From NCBI RefSeq assembly GCF_022539505.1, contig NC_061511.1, positions 38,615,144 through 38,679,143 on the forward strand: a stretch of DNA of 64,000 nt. The letters are read 5' to 3'. The first letter of the stretch is position 1; every line of letters starts with the position of its first letter. The notes beneath the pieces are model-generated. The model was not told where the DNA came from, ran no database searches, and was given only the letters and a program-made list of their open reading frames with translations. The stretch comes from Lolium rigidum (taxonomy: Eukaryota; Streptophyta; Magnoliopsida; Poales; Poaceae). Both the position numbers and the translations under genes were made by a program. Of the stretch, positions 40,598-52,000 are shown in pieces.

Positions 40598-42986
40598 TCA
40601 AAGTCCCTTCCGCTTGGCCCTTGTGACCCCACCGGTATCGTCGCGACTCCTTGTGTACGGAGGAACACTTGACCTAGATAGCGTCGTCCTTCTTCTTCTT
40701 CTTCTTAGTGTGTAGGTTCTATCGTCTTCATCGGGTTCTTCCATCATTGGGTCTCCAACGAGGCCGTCGAAGTCTTGCTCGTCGGCAACTCCATCCATTC
40801 CGACGAGTACCCTTTTTCCTCTCCTTACGACAACACGGCTGGGCCTTGATGGGTCAGTTATGAAGAAGCATTGCTCGACGTGCTTAGCCAATACCCAAGG
40901 CTCATTTTGCGTGGTGGGGTTCTTGGTCTTGGATTTGGGGGGCAGTCGCATGGTGGTGACATACACATCTTCTTTTGTGACGTCTGTAGCCCATCTGACA
41001 CGAAACATCGGTAGCTTCTCCCCGACGTAGTCGAGCTCCCAGATTGCCTCGATCCTTCCGTAGTACCTTTTCTTCTCTTCATCCGTGTACGATTCCATCG
41101 TCACACCCGAGTTCTGATAGTCGCTTCTTTTGTCTCTCTCCTTCGTGGAGAATGTGTAACCGTTGATATCGTATTTCTGATAAGTCATGAGGTTGGGGGC
41201 GGGCCCATAAGACAAGGCCAATATCATTTTGTCTACATCGCTTGCCATTGGTGGGGGATTGGCATCAATCTGGTCTTTGAACCAGCGCGCAAAAGAGGAG
41301 TTGTGCGCTCTAAATACCTCTTCTTCCGTCATCGGCTTCTCAGCCCTGCTCTTGATCATGTTTATGTGCTGATCCACCCAAGGCTCTACCTCGTTCATGT
41401 GCTGTAGTGCTACTAAGTGGGCCCTGTTAAAGTCTGTTCTCCTATCATCTTGATCCGCGTCGAGTTCCCTCCTGCCAGCATTGTGGCCTACTCCCTCGAA
41501 TCTGCCGAGGTGCTTGTTGGCGGGCAATCCAACAGGACGTGGGTCGTCCTCATTTAAATAATTCTTGCAGAAAGAGATGCACCCCTCGGTGAGAAAGCCC
41601 TGGACGATGCTTCCATCCGGATGTGCCCTGTTACGAACGTATCCTTTGATGAAGCCATTCATTCTTTCTAACGCCATCATGTTGTGAAGGAACGCGGGCC
41701 CGAGATCCTCGATATCGTCCACTATATACACCAATAGATGGAACATGATGTCAAAGAATGCGGGCGGGAAGTACATCTCCATCTCGCATAGGATGGTGAC
41801 GATCTCTTCCTGCAGCCTCCCGAGTTTCTTGATGGTTATCGACTTTCGAGTGATGACGTCGAAGACGTTACACAGGTCAGTATTGCAACCGGAAGTATCT
41901 GCGTCATCATGACATGACAGTCATGAGACTTCATCCCGCTGAAGATTTTTTTCGTCGGGTCCAGCCATCTGCGTATCAGCCCCGCGTAGCATAGGGGAAA
42001 TTTGACTTCTAGGAGGCACTTGAAGAATTGTTCGAGCTCATCGGGATTTAGAGTGAAGCAGGAGGGGCGAGGAGTTTCGCGCTGCTTGGCCACCCTTTTG
42101 CGTTTGCGACCATCCGTCTCCTTCTCCTCAGTTTCTTGTCAACCGGCGCGAAATGAAGCTCTTTTCTGATATCAAGGGCCATCAGGTCGTGTCTTGCTTT
42201 CGACCCGTCTTTGGTCCTCTCCGGCATGTTGAGCACAGTGCCAAGCAAGCTCTCGCACACGTTCTTCGTGATATGCATGACGTCAAGGCTATGAGGCGTA
42301 CCGAGGCTACCGGCACACGTGGTATCTTTAGGAAAGTGGATCTTCAAGTATCCGAAGAGTTCGTCCATGCTTGTGTCCGTCCATTTGTGCTTTGCCTTCA
42401 TCTCCATAATATCGAGAGCTACTCTCAGACGGCTCTCCTCCGTCCCACAAGCTGCATCGTACAACGGAGTTCTCGAGTCTACCTCCAGTTGATCCAGCTT
42501 AGACTTCCGTCTACCAGCGATTTTGGGGTCGGTCGATGTGTTGCTGAGAAGAAGTTCTTGAACATGACGGTCCTGCACGGCCGCGGTTAGCGGGGTATTT
42601 CTACTAATGTCCTCGTCGGCCGCATGTTCTTCCCAGCCTTCTTGATCACCATCAATGTGTGCGCCATCCTCTTCAACCTCGTCTCCATTGCCGTATGGGG
42701 CATCCTCTTCATCACCTTCGTTATCATCATCTCCACCATCATCATCTCCATCATCATCACCTTCGATATCATCATCTCCATCATCACTCATCCACTGAGT
42801 ATGCCCCTCCATGAAACTATACCTGAGCAGGTGCTCATTCACTATGCCTGAAAAGGGGTCGAACAACGACCGTAGCTTGCATCTTCGACAAGGACACATT
42901 ATATCATTCCGCTTTTTTTGATACATGTCGGCCATCGCGTGTTCCACGTATCTATCCATGACGCTTTCCCTCATCTTGATGACCAT
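40598..42986 (-). pseudogene. CACTA II TNP2-like transposase, core deleted and frameshifted
   Basis: Minus strand, from 42986: an N-terminal transposase-associated domain (DIMCPCRRCKL, then HLLRYSFMEGHTQWM), an acidic Asp/Glu stretch, WTDTSMDELFGYLKIHFPK, and then directly HSLDVMHITKNVCESLLG and KARHDLMALDIRKELHF. In full-length TNP2 several hundred residues of the Transposase_21 domain, with catalytic acidic residues, lie between these two blocks; here they are missing (junction near 42320). A frame change near 42090 leads to CYAGLIRRWLDPTKKIFSGM and KSHDCHVMMTQILPVA. Another near 41880 leads to FDVITRKSITIKKLGRLQEE and the DUF4218 and DUF4216 domains (FERMNG-like ERMNGFIKGYVRN, then GYTFSTKERDKRSDYQNSGV), ending at 40598 with a basic tail. 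It cannot act as a transposase. Confidence 0.9.
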
Positions 42987-43585
42987 CGTCGCCTACAAGA
43001 CAACATAATTGGTTACAACCGCCGCCTCGATTTTCACGAAAAAATTCGGCATGACCTTTGCTAAATATTGTCATGTTGGAGTTCCAAAAATTCGCCGGAA
43101 CGGAAGTTAATCAACATTCCGGCAAAACATTGGCAATTCAATGTTCCTGCACACGTCAACAAATGCAAAACAATGCATTTACATATATGGAACCGCCTTT
43201 TTCCATCACTAGTGACATAACCGCGACTTTTCACCAACTCATGAACATTCCACTCATTAGTTATATACCTATTAGTTGACGCGACGTCCAAAAGCACCGG
43301 AGAGACGCCACACGTCGACTTTATGCTCGAGAGATCTAGAGATCTAAAAATAGAGAGATCTAGCTAGATCTAGTGGAAAAGGTGGTGGGAGGAGATAGAT
43401 CTAGATCTAGATCATGCAAATCATGCTAGAGGGGCTAGGTAATGCATGATTTGCTCAAATACATCATATTTTGTTAGTTGAAATAGCTAAAATAGGTGGG
43501 GGAATGAGCTAACTAGTGCTTGGGTTGATTTGCCATCACATATGAGTGTGTGTGGGTGGTAGTAGGTGGCTGGTCGTCTTAATAG
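42987..43585. promoter_or_regulatory. Leader/promoter region of CACTA II genes with AGATCT-rich cluster
   Basis: Upstream of the transposase start, AGATCTAGA-type motifs are repeated at least six times between 43328 and 43410, including a GATAGATCTAGATCTAGATC stretch. The cluster lies between the subterminal repeats and the first exon, where a promoter would be expected. The role of the motif is not known. Confidence 0.4.
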
Positions 43586-43589
43586 CCAG

Positions 43590-44115
43590 CCGCAGGTTAC
43601 CGCCGGCGCTTAGACATCAAAATGCCAGCGGTAGGGCCCGTTACCGCCGGCATCTACGGGTCAGAAACGCCGGTGGTAAGTGAAGGCTGGGTGGCCCACC
43701 CTGGCTCGGCGGTAGGGGTCGTTACCCCCGGCATCAACAGCCCACGTTCGCCGGCGGTAGAGCCCGTTACCGCCGGCATCTACGGGCCACAAACGTCTGC
43801 AGTATGTGAAGGCTGGGTGGCCCACCCTGGCTCGGTGGTAGGGCCCGTTACCCCCGGCATCAACTGGCCACGTTCGCCGGCGGTAGAGCCCATTACCCCC
43901 AACGCCTTTGGGGCCAATTCGCCGGCGGTAGCGCCAGGCCCAATTGTGACCCGCGGCCCATTGTATCGCCGGCGCCTTCATGCCCATTTCGCCGGCGGTA
44001 GTGGAGGCACCCCCGGCGCCATCCTACCTCTTGCGCCGGCGGTAGTGTTTGACCCCCTGGAAGGTATTACCGCTGGCATCTTCAACTTGTATTTGCCGGC
44101 GGTAAGGAGTGCGGC
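43590..44115. repeat. Subterminal GC-rich repeats of CACTA II, right
   Basis: Units of the type GTTACCGCCGGCATCTACGG and TTCGCCGGCGGTAG recur about ten times. Within them a longer stretch, GTGAAGGCTGGGTGGCCCAC, is duplicated at 43680 and 43806. Long frames across this block (43622-44209 and its complement) are repeat artefacts. Confidence 0.9.
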
Positions 44116-44403
44116 TATAAGCCTTTTCCTAGTAGTGTACGGATTTGCGGAACTCATCAAGGTGATCGCTGGCTATTTCAGAGCCAAACTAAGTGACTTC
44201 CTTTTCTGAATGTTGGAGTGGGGCGTTTGGCCGATGGGAAGCTGCTGGCTGTATTTTACAAATCATTTGAAAAATCTTACAGAGGGTGAAAATTAGCAAA
44301 ACTTTTGTTAAATGGGGTAATACAGATAAAAAATGTTAAATGGGGTAGTTAGTGTCAAAAAATCAAAGTAAGGAGTAAAAACTGAAATTTACTCTTAATT
44401 TAG

Positions 44404-44610
44404 CTAGAGGGAATACTTTAATTTCCATGGTCTCCAAGCCATAGATTATACCATAGATAAACCAATACAAAGAAAATGTATTTATGATGATGATGTATTG
44501 GTACGATGAAATGATTAAGATTTATGGGTACTTACAAAGGCCTATTGTTATGAAAAAATGGCCTATCATTTTATACAAACATTAAACATGCATGTGGGGT
44601 ATGTACTGTC
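44404..44610. other. Unassigned AT-rich sequence right of the Mutator-like element
   Basis: No coding or repeat boundary recognised. This is the original flank of the MULE insertion site. Confidence 0.4.
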
Positions 44611-44775
44611 TTTTTTTCTTGGTAGAGGGGTCTTGAAGGACCCCGAATGCTGCATTTGTACTAAAGTAGGTGGAGTACAATTTGCATGAAAGACCTCTAT
44701 AAAAACTAAAAGTACAACTAGGCTCTTAACTTGCACCAAAGACCATAGATAAAAAAAATAAAAAAAGCAATCCAG
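44611..44775 (-). mobile_element. LINE 3'-UTR fragment (minus strand)
   Basis: A T-run at 44611-44617, followed on the minus strand by a 3'-UTR-like sequence (GGGGTCCTTCAAGACCCCTC, a perfect hairpin, and TGGTCTTTGGTGCAAGTTAA), looks like the tail of a 5'-truncated LINE in opposite orientation to the large LINE on its right. Coding sequence is absent. Confidence 0.45.
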
Positions 44776-44983
44776 CCCAGGTCTTCTTGCTCCTTCTACA
44801 CTGGAATCTTGCCGTAGCAGCCGAGCACGGTCAACCACTACACCACCGGGGACTAGAGACCACTCGGGGTGTAGCAGTGGGAGCACACCGCATCGGAGCT
44901 AGAGGGCTTCCATTTCGGCACCAAGGCCTGGAGGTTGAACAGAACCTCTCGCCAGCAGTAAAGCTTAAGATTGCACACAAATA

Positions 44984-47900
44984 TTGCCGGCGACAAGGGA
45001 GGGAGTGGCCGCCCTACAACCAATGGAGTCAGCAGCTGGACGGCTGCGGGTCAAAGATGCTACTGAGAATGAACTCCCGAAAATCTTCAAGGATGCAGCC
45101 ATGAAACCTGGCTCTCCGGATCCACTCACGTCACACCAGCTACCTTCTTGGATGGCTCCTCCACCTCCCTTCTCCCTCCCTCCGCGCCTCCCACCACCCT
45201 CCATCTCCGGCGAAAAAACTCCTCCTCCGCCGCCACAGCCCCTCCCACCCCTTCAAGCCTACTCCATTGACGACTTAGCTCCGGCCCAACACGCCATCCG
45301 CTCCTTCCTCGGCGTCGGCAACGCCATGGGACTCCAGTTCACGGAAGATGCTTGGAAACATTCCAGCCTCCTCACATCTCCCATCCTAGCCTCTGCTCCG
45401 GCATACCCACTAACAGCCTCCATCCACCTCACAGATATCCACTTCGATGAACTTCTCGTCGCTGTCCTACTACAAGCCTGCCTAGGAGGCTCTGCCAACA
45501 TGTATCGAGTTCAACAGATCACATCTTACTGCTACAAGTTCTTCGTCCCCTCCATAGCCACCATGAACCTCATCCTCACACAAAAACCTATCAAGGCTAC
45601 CCGATTCACGCTCATTTTCGACCACATCAACCTAGCGCCTACTGCGGCTCACGAAGAATCCCAAGCTGCTCGCCGTGATGCTCCTCGCGTCTATGCTCAG
45701 CCCTTGCTGCCAACAGCGACGGCCGACGTCCACGCCCCCTACTACCACCACAACATCGACAACACTCCGTCAGCGGACGAGGAGGAGCACACTTGCTCGC
45801 CAACTGCAAAGGTTAGTCCACACCGCCCTGGCTTAAGCTTCAGATCCTTCATTCTGCAAAACTATCATACCGATGTCACACATCCCCTATTCCACTGCCC
45901 CACCAACATACCATCTGCATCTTTTTGGATTTGCTTTATTTCAAAAGTTGTCAAACCTTCTGTGCTCTTAATAAAAAATGCGCTCGACTTTTTCTTCGCG
46001 GAATCGGAAGCATTTCGGGTCCGACAAATCGATGACACTCTTTTCTCCTCATATGCTGCTTCATCCAACGTCAGAAATGAGATCGTTCGTCGAACGCCGC
46101 TAAACCTGCACGGAGTTACTATTCACTGTTTTACAAACCTAATCCAGGCCCAACGGTTCAAAAACTCAAATTCAAACGCTCTCCCAAAAAATCTCCCGCC
46201 TACGCAACAAACCACGCCACTCTCAGGTTTGCTGGGCCGTAAGCCATCCACGACACCCCCTGTATCATTTCCCACAGAAAAAAAGGCCCAACACACCCTG
46301 CTTACCGCTGCCGCCCACAGCCCACGCTGTAAAAAATTAATAACACATGAGCTGGCATCCACGCAAACCTACCCATCAAATCAACTTACCACCGAATTAA
46401 ATCCGAAAACCATATCTCCTGCCACGCCGCCCAACTTTGCAGTCATACAAACAAACGGCACCCTCTCCTCTCTGCCTATTTTCGATATCAACACCTATGC
46501 GGTCGACTCGCCTAAATCGGACACGAAGCCCACCTCTCGCTCCTTGCAACCTGCCCACCATGGACCAAACCTTCTCGCCGAACGAGCAGCTGCGGTCCAC
46601 ATAGATCACGCCCACGCACCGCTCGTCCCTGCATGCATGCAGCCTCTGGATGCACTCGAGTACCCTCTCCTCCCCCAACGCAACCCTCTGCTCTCACCGC
46701 CCCGTCTTGTCAAATTCATGGCCCCTCAGACGCCGCCCATGGTCTCCTTCAAGGCCGCCCTCCTATCTCCTCCAAAGGCCAACTGCGGCGCCGTAAGCCT
46801 CTCCACCACCGCCCCGCACCTCCCTATAAAGAGATACACTTCTTACCCCAAGCTCTCACCATCACGCATGCCGCGCTGTTTCCGCTGTCTAGCCACTGAC
46901 CACTTCGTCGACAACTGCCGTGACCCGGTGCGCTGCGCGCGCTGCGGCGTCTCCGGCCACCGAGCTCCCTTCTGCAACTCCACACATCCAACAGCCCTCA
47001 CCCTCCCGCCCTTCGCCAACCACCCTCCGACCACAGCCATGACCGACCACAACCCCGGCAACACCAACCCTCCGCCCTCGCCCAACTCCACCCAAAACAC
47101 CAACGCCGGCCAGCCAACTCCCACGCTACCGCCAGCCTCCGAAATATGGTTTGGCACGCACCGCGTTCTCCTAGACTCACCCATCTCCCTCCCAGCTCGC
47201 CCACTCACCATAAACCCTACTCCTCCCCCAGCCACTCGCGCCGACCCGATCATCATCTCCGACGACGACGACTCAGCGCCACCATCACAGCGCGCCGACG
47301 CCACGAACAACGATCCGTGGGCTGGCGCCACGCGCTTCATCATTCCTCCCGGCATCCGCTCCATCGACCTCACCCTCTCCGACGGCGCCTCCCGCATCGC
47401 CGCGCCGCCGGATACCGAGTCCTCCTCCGCGGCTGCTGCGCGGGCCGCCGCGCGACGCCGCCAAACCGTCTCCATCGAAGCCGATGCGGCCCGTGGAATC
47501 CTCCTCGGAACCCCCATCGCCAGGCCAGACGCGGAATCCTCAGCTGCGGCCGCCGCCCGCGTCGACGGCCACGACGTCGACGTCCACGTCCCGCTAGCCC
47601 TCGTCCAAGACACTTCGACCTTCGCCTTCGCCGTCATAGAGTCGCCCATCCTTGGACCCTTCGAGTTCATCCGCACCGCCGTCGAGATGCGCTTCCCCAA
47701 CGTCTCCTTCACCTTCGCCGCCTCCACCTACGGCTCCGCCCTCATGGTGTTCTCCACGGCCGCCGCACGCGAGCTGCTGGTCAACAACTCGCCCATTCGC
47801 TTCGCCGGCTTCCACATCGACTTCATCAGGCCGGAGGACACGGAGGACCGCTCCACCACCACCTACAGCCTCCTCGTTGAGCTTGCCGCCTCCAACTTCC

Positions 47901-48892
47901 CCCTCGAGCTATGGCATGAGGCGGGCGCAGCCTTCGTCTTCGGCCACGTCGGCCAGCTCTGCTGCGTCGACTCCGCATGCTTCACAGGCGCTGACCACTC
48001 TTCAATGCGCGCCTTCGTCAGCATCGAGCCCTCCGCCACCATCCCGCCGGCTCTCATCATCCGCCTCCCCAACAACGACGTGGTCACCGTCCATCTACGC
48101 ATCATCCAGACTTGGGTCATGGGCCTCGGCGACCCGTTCCACCCCGACGGCTCCGACCCACCGCCTCCCTCCCCAGCCGGACCACGCCACCCACCCTTCG
48201 GGATCGCAAGCCGTGGCACCCAAACCATGGATGACATCGACGACGACTCCGTTCACGAGGGTGACCAGACCGTCCCCGACGCCTCCTCGGCGACCAACTC
48301 TGCTGCAGAAACCCTCGCCTCCATCCACCTCCAGGCGGAGCTGGCGCATGCTGCTGCTGAGGCTGCCGCCTCGACGGTGGTCGCCGACGCCCACCAGCTG
48401 ATCGCCTCCATGCGCGGCATCGCGGGCTCGTCCTTCGAGTTCGGATCATCATCCGCGAACCCATCTCCCGGCCGCGCGCCGCCATCTCCTCTGCTCCATG
48501 AGAACGAGGCGCGCAAACGCCGCGTCAGGGCCAAGCGCGCCTCCGACAACGCCATGAAGCTCCGCCGCAGTCACCGCCTCGCCGCCAAAGAGGATGGCAA
48601 CTATCTCGACATGGTGTCCAAGGCCATCAAAGCCAAGGCCGCCAGTTTCGACCTCTCTGCGGCAACCGCAAGCCTTGCCAGGGCCCTCGACGCCTCTGGC
48701 CTCTCCGACAACCCGGCCACGCCCTGTGAAGACGTCGCATCGCTCGTAGCCGTCGCGCTGGCCTGCGGCGCCGACCAAGATGACGCAGCCACAATCGCCG
48801 CCCCAGCTGTTGGTGACTCCGCTCAGCCAGACGCGTCCGCTGATGCCAAGGCTGATGGCGACGACGACGAGGTGCCCCCTGCCTCGCCATGA
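44984..48892 (+). CDS. LINE ORF1: gag-like RNA-binding protein with two CCHC zinc knuckles
   Basis: ORF1 proteins of plant L1 elements bind the element RNA and form the particle that carries it to the nucleus. The 1302-residue product has a Pro/Ser-rich N-terminus, then two adjacent CX2CX4HX4C knuckles at about residues 631-663 (CFRCLATDHFVDNC and CARCGVSGHRAPFC). A second half follows with a domain resembling the plant retrotransposon RRM-like/DUF4283 fold (about 860-1010: ALVQDTSTFAFAVIES, then RPEDTEDRSTTTYSLLVEL). After that come Ala-rich helical and basic (RKRRVRAKRASDNAMKLRRS) segments, and an acidic C-terminus. It is longer than many plant ORF1 proteins. The start at 44984 is the first ATG of the frame; a later start cannot be excluded. 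It is followed after 130 bases by ORF2. Confidence 0.85.
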   Translation: MPATREGVAALQPMESAAGRLRVKDATENELPKIFKDAAMKPGSPDPLTSHQLPSWMAPPPPFSLPPRLPPPSISGEKTPPPPPQPLPPLQAYSIDDLAPAQHAIRSFLGVGNAMGLQFTEDAWKHSSLLTSPILASAPAYPLTASIHLTDIHFDELLVAVLLQACLGGSANMYRVQQITSYCYKFFVPSIATMNLILTQKPIKATRFTLIFDHINLAPTAAHEESQAARRDAPRVYAQPLLPTATADVHAPYYHHNIDNTPSADEEEHTCSPTAKVSPHRPGLSFRSFILQNYHTDVTHPLFHCPTNIPSASFWICFISKVVKPSVLLIKNALDFFFAESEAFRVRQIDDTLFSSYAASSNVRNEIVRRTPLNLHGVTIHCFTNLIQAQRFKNSNSNALPKNLPPTQQTTPLSGLLGRKPSTTPPVSFPTEKKAQHTLLTAAAHSPRCKKLITHELASTQTYPSNQLTTELNPKTISPATPPNFAVIQTNGTLSSLPIFDINTYAVDSPKSDTKPTSRSLQPAHHGPNLLAERAAAVHIDHAHAPLVPACMQPLDALEYPLLPQRNPLLSPPRLVKFMAPQTPPMVSFKAALLSPPKANCGAVSLSTTAPHLPIKRYTSYPKLSPSRMPRCFRCLATDHFVDNCRDPVRCARCGVSGHRAPFCNSTHPTALTLPPFANHPPTTAMTDHNPGNTNPPPSPNSTQNTNAGQPTPTLPPASEIWFGTHRVLLDSPISLPARPLTINPTPPPATRADPIIISDDDDSAPPSQRADATNNDPWAGATRFIIPPGIRSIDLTLSDGASRIAAPPDTESSSAAAARAAARRRQTVSIEADAARGILLGTPIARPDAESSAAAAARVDGHDVDVHVPLALVQDTSTFAFAVIESPILGPFEFIRTAVEMRFPNVSFTFAASTYGSALMVFSTAAARELLVNNSPIRFAGFHIDFIRPEDTEDRSTTTYSLLVELAASNFPLELWHEAGAAFVFGHVGQLCCVDSACFTGADHSSMRAFVSIEPSATIPPALIIRLPNNDVVTVHLRIIQTWVMGLGDPFHPDGSDPPPPSPAGPRHPPFGIASRGTQTMDDIDDDSVHEGDQTVPDASSATNSAAETLASIHLQAELAHAAAEAAASTVVADAHQLIASMRGIAGSSFEFGSSSANPSPGRAPPSPLLHENEARKRRVRAKRASDNAMKLRRSHRLAAKEDGNYLDMVSKAIKAKAASFDLSAATASLARALDASGLSDNPATPCEDVASLVAVALACGADQDDAATIAAPAVGDSAQPDASADAKADGDDDEVPPASP

Positions 48893-49022
48893 TCACGCCG
48901 TCCCCTCGTAGGCCGAGCACGGCTGCCTGCCACAATGTTTCGCCCTGCTCCGCCTTCCCGCGCTACGTTCCAGCGGCGCCAGCTAGTGGCCTGCCTTCTG
49001 CATTTCCCTTTTCGATTTACCG

Positions 49023-52000
49023 TTGTACTCGCACTATATGTCTCTCCACCCTCACATATGTAACCACATCTACGGATGTTACTATGAAAATGCTGGAACT
49101 ACTTATATACCTCGCCTGCCCCGTCTCCTTTCTCCAAATCTTGGTGCCCATGACTACTCCATGCTTAATCTCAGCTTCCTAATTGCATCGTGGAATATAC
49201 GTGGCCTTAACGACATAGATAAATGTAAAGACGTACTAGCTGAACTTACCGACTTGAAACCTTCAATTTCTCTGCTACAAGAAACTAAGCTAAACGCTTG
49301 TGATCGTATTAAGGCAAAATCCTTTCTTCCCCACTTATGCGATCAATTTGAGATACTTCCCTCTATCGGCACACGAGGTGGCATGATCACCGCTTTCTCA
49401 TCACGCCTCTTTAACCTCCAGTCCACCAAACGATCAGCTTATACCCTAACAATTGCCCTGCACTCACACCTATCACCAAGCGAAATTTGGGTCACCAACG
49501 TCTACGCCCCGACTGAACACACCCTCAAACAATCCTTCCTCGATGAGCTTAAATCCATTGCTCCAACAGCAGCTATTCCATGGATTATTCTTGGCGACTT
49601 TAATCTTATGAGATTCTCAACAGATAAAAACAACAACAACTTCAGGCAAACCGAAGCGGACAGTTTCAATAATACTATCAATTCCCTATCCCTAATAGAA
49701 CTACCACTCCTCGATCGAGCATACACCTGGTCAAGCAACAGACAAAACCCAACGCTCCAGAAAATCGATAGAGCCTTTATTAACCTGGAATGGGCTAACA
49801 CTTTCCCAAACTCATCAATCTCATCCCTTACACGTTGTGTTTCTGATCACGTGCCCATTGTCGCGGCGATCTCAACCTCCGTCCCCCGTCCCGCCTTTTT
49901 CAGATTTGAAACCTACTGGGCCAGCCACCAGGCCTGCCGAAACATCGTCCACGACACATGGGCCGCACCACAATCAAACACCGACGTGGGCCGTGGGCTT
50001 ATTTCAAATTTGAAAAAAACAAGATTCGCGCTCAAAACGTGGAGACGATCACTTCTCCCTCCCCACCTAGCCGAAACAAACTGCAAACTTGTGATGTCCT
50101 ACCTCGATTTAATCGAGGAACACAGACAGCTCTCCAGGCCGGAGCTTAGCCTCAGGCACGTCCTCATTAGAACCCTACGCCGGGCCCTAAGATCCAGGGT
50201 TGACCACTGGAAGACTAGGTCAAAAATTAAATTTGCGATCGACGGCGACGAAAACACAAAATATTTCCATATTTGCGCCTCAAACCAGCTTAGGAACAAT
50301 AAGATCTCAATAATCGAGCAGAACGGCGCAGAATTCTCCAACCACGCTCAAAAAACGGACATTCTAACATCCTACTATACCCAACTCCTTGGCACCACCT
50401 CCAACCCATCCTGGCACTTCCACCTACACGACTTATATCAGCCAATTCCCCAACTCCTACGCCACCTCGATGATCCTTTCTCCTCAGATGAGATCACCGC
50501 TGCCTTCTTCGGCATGAACGCAACAGCTAGCCCAGGCCCTGACGGTTTCGGCCCCGGCTTCTACCGCAAGTTCTGGAGCACAGTCAAACCCAAAATCCTC
50601 GACCTCTTCCAACAATTTCATAACGGTCAGATTGATTTGGACGGTCTTAACAGAGCCTACATGATCCTTATCCCCAAAAAAGAAAACGCGCGAACACCAG
50701 ATGCCTTCAGACCAATCTCCTTACAAAACTGCCCCATTAAAGCTATCGCCAAAACCCTCACTAATAGGCTACAAAAAATCATCCCTATCCTAGTGAACCC
50801 AAATCAAACAGGCTTTATTACTGGCAGATGCATATCAGAAAACTTCGTGTTCGCAGCCGACATCCTAAACTGCTGTCACAAAAGGAAAGCTCCCACTCTG
50901 CTCATCAAACTTGACTTCCGAAAGGCCTTTGACTCAGTAAACTGGGATTCCCTCATCAAAATTTTAAACCTCCGGGGTTTCCCTCCAAAATTCGTCTCTT
51001 GGATCCAATCCTTACTAGCCTCGGGCAAAACGGCTGTCCTCGTCAACGGAGTCCCAGGAAACTGGATAAACTGTAAAGTGGGGCTCCGCCAAGGCGATCC
51101 ACTCTCACCATATCTATTCATCACAGTAGCAGATGTCCTACAACAACTAATAATCTCTGCCTGCTCGCACGGACTTCTGGCACACCCTCTCCTAGACAAT
51201 ACCCCATGCCCTGTTCTCCAGTACGCCGACGACACCCTCATCATCGTCAGAGCCACACCAACAGCGGCCCAAAACATCAAAGAGATCCTACATAATTTTG
51301 CTCTAGCCACTGGCCTCACCATTAATTTCGAAAAGACAACATTAGTACCTATGAACATTCCCTCCGACCTCGCTACATCCGTTGCCTCCACCTTAGGTAC
51401 ACATATTTCCTCCTTCCCCCGAACATACCTAGGCCTACCCCTAGCTGCCACCAAACTACCAGCCTCAGCCTTCCAACCAATCATTGACAGCTGCGACAGA
51501 TACCTCGCAGGATGGTGCGCCAATCTCCTTTCCAAAGGAGGCAGGCTTGTACTCCTATCCGCAGTCCTAGATGCCCTACCAACTTATTTCATGTCCTCCT
51601 TCCTCATTCCCGCCTCCGTTCTTAAAACTATCGACGCTCGCCGCCGAGCTTTTTTCTGGACTGCTGAAGAAACATGTACGGGATCTCAGTGCCTCGTTGC
51701 GTGGGACAAGTTGTGTGTTCCGACTACACGGGGTGGGTTGGGCGCTAAAAATTTAAAAGCACAGAATGTTTGCCTTCTGCTGAAATTTTGTTTCAAATTC
51801 TTACACTCCCAAAACCTACCCTGGAAACAATGGATTCTATCCCAGACAACGACACCTCTTACAGATTCAAACCCATCCTACCTCACAAAAATTGTTGCCA
51901 AACACCTAGACACCCTCCTACAGATAACCACTTGCATTGCAAATAATGGCCATTCAGTTCTCTTTTGGCATGACAAATGGCTCCTCCCAGAAACCCTTGC

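Larger units (their letters stand above)
38319..44137 (-). mobile_element. Complete CACTA (En/Spm, Caspar-like) transposon II, 5819 bp
   Basis: The ends are CACTACTAGGGAAAGGCTTA at 38319 and its inverted partner CACTACTAGGAAAAGGCTTA ending at 44137. The 3-bp duplication TAC is present at 38316-38318 and 44138-44140. Both ends carry arrays of CCGCCGGCG-type repeats (38335-38670 and 43590-44110, plus a group near 40110-40215). Coding traces are on the minus strand: a TNP2-like transposase at 42986-40598 and a small ORF at 39183-38941. A tRNA-like sequence lies at 40265-40352. The transposase lacks its central domain, so the copy is non-autonomous. Confidence 0.96.
38069..44394. mobile_element. 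Mutator-like element with 112-bp TIRs, split by CACTA II
   Basis: The left TIR (about 38069-38181) starts GAGTAAATTTCAGTTTTTAC. The right TIR (about 44283-44394) is its inverted, diverged copy; both contain TTACCCCATTT-type blocks. The flanking nonamer TTAATTTAG occurs at 38060-38068 and again at 44395-44403, an exact 9-bp duplication characteristic of Mutator-superfamily transposition. Without the nested CACTA the element would be about 507 bp, with no coding capacity, so it is a non-autonomous MULE. Confidence 0.92.

Noticed and set aside
43622..44209. 195-codon frame with repeated PAVEPVTAGIYG-type units
   Set aside because: It is a translation of the CACTA II subterminal repeats and runs through the element's terminus.
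46633..48935. Frames of 100-290 codons in other phases and on the minus strand
   Set aside because: All are shadows of the GC-rich LINE ORF1, which has the zinc knuckles and continuous frame.
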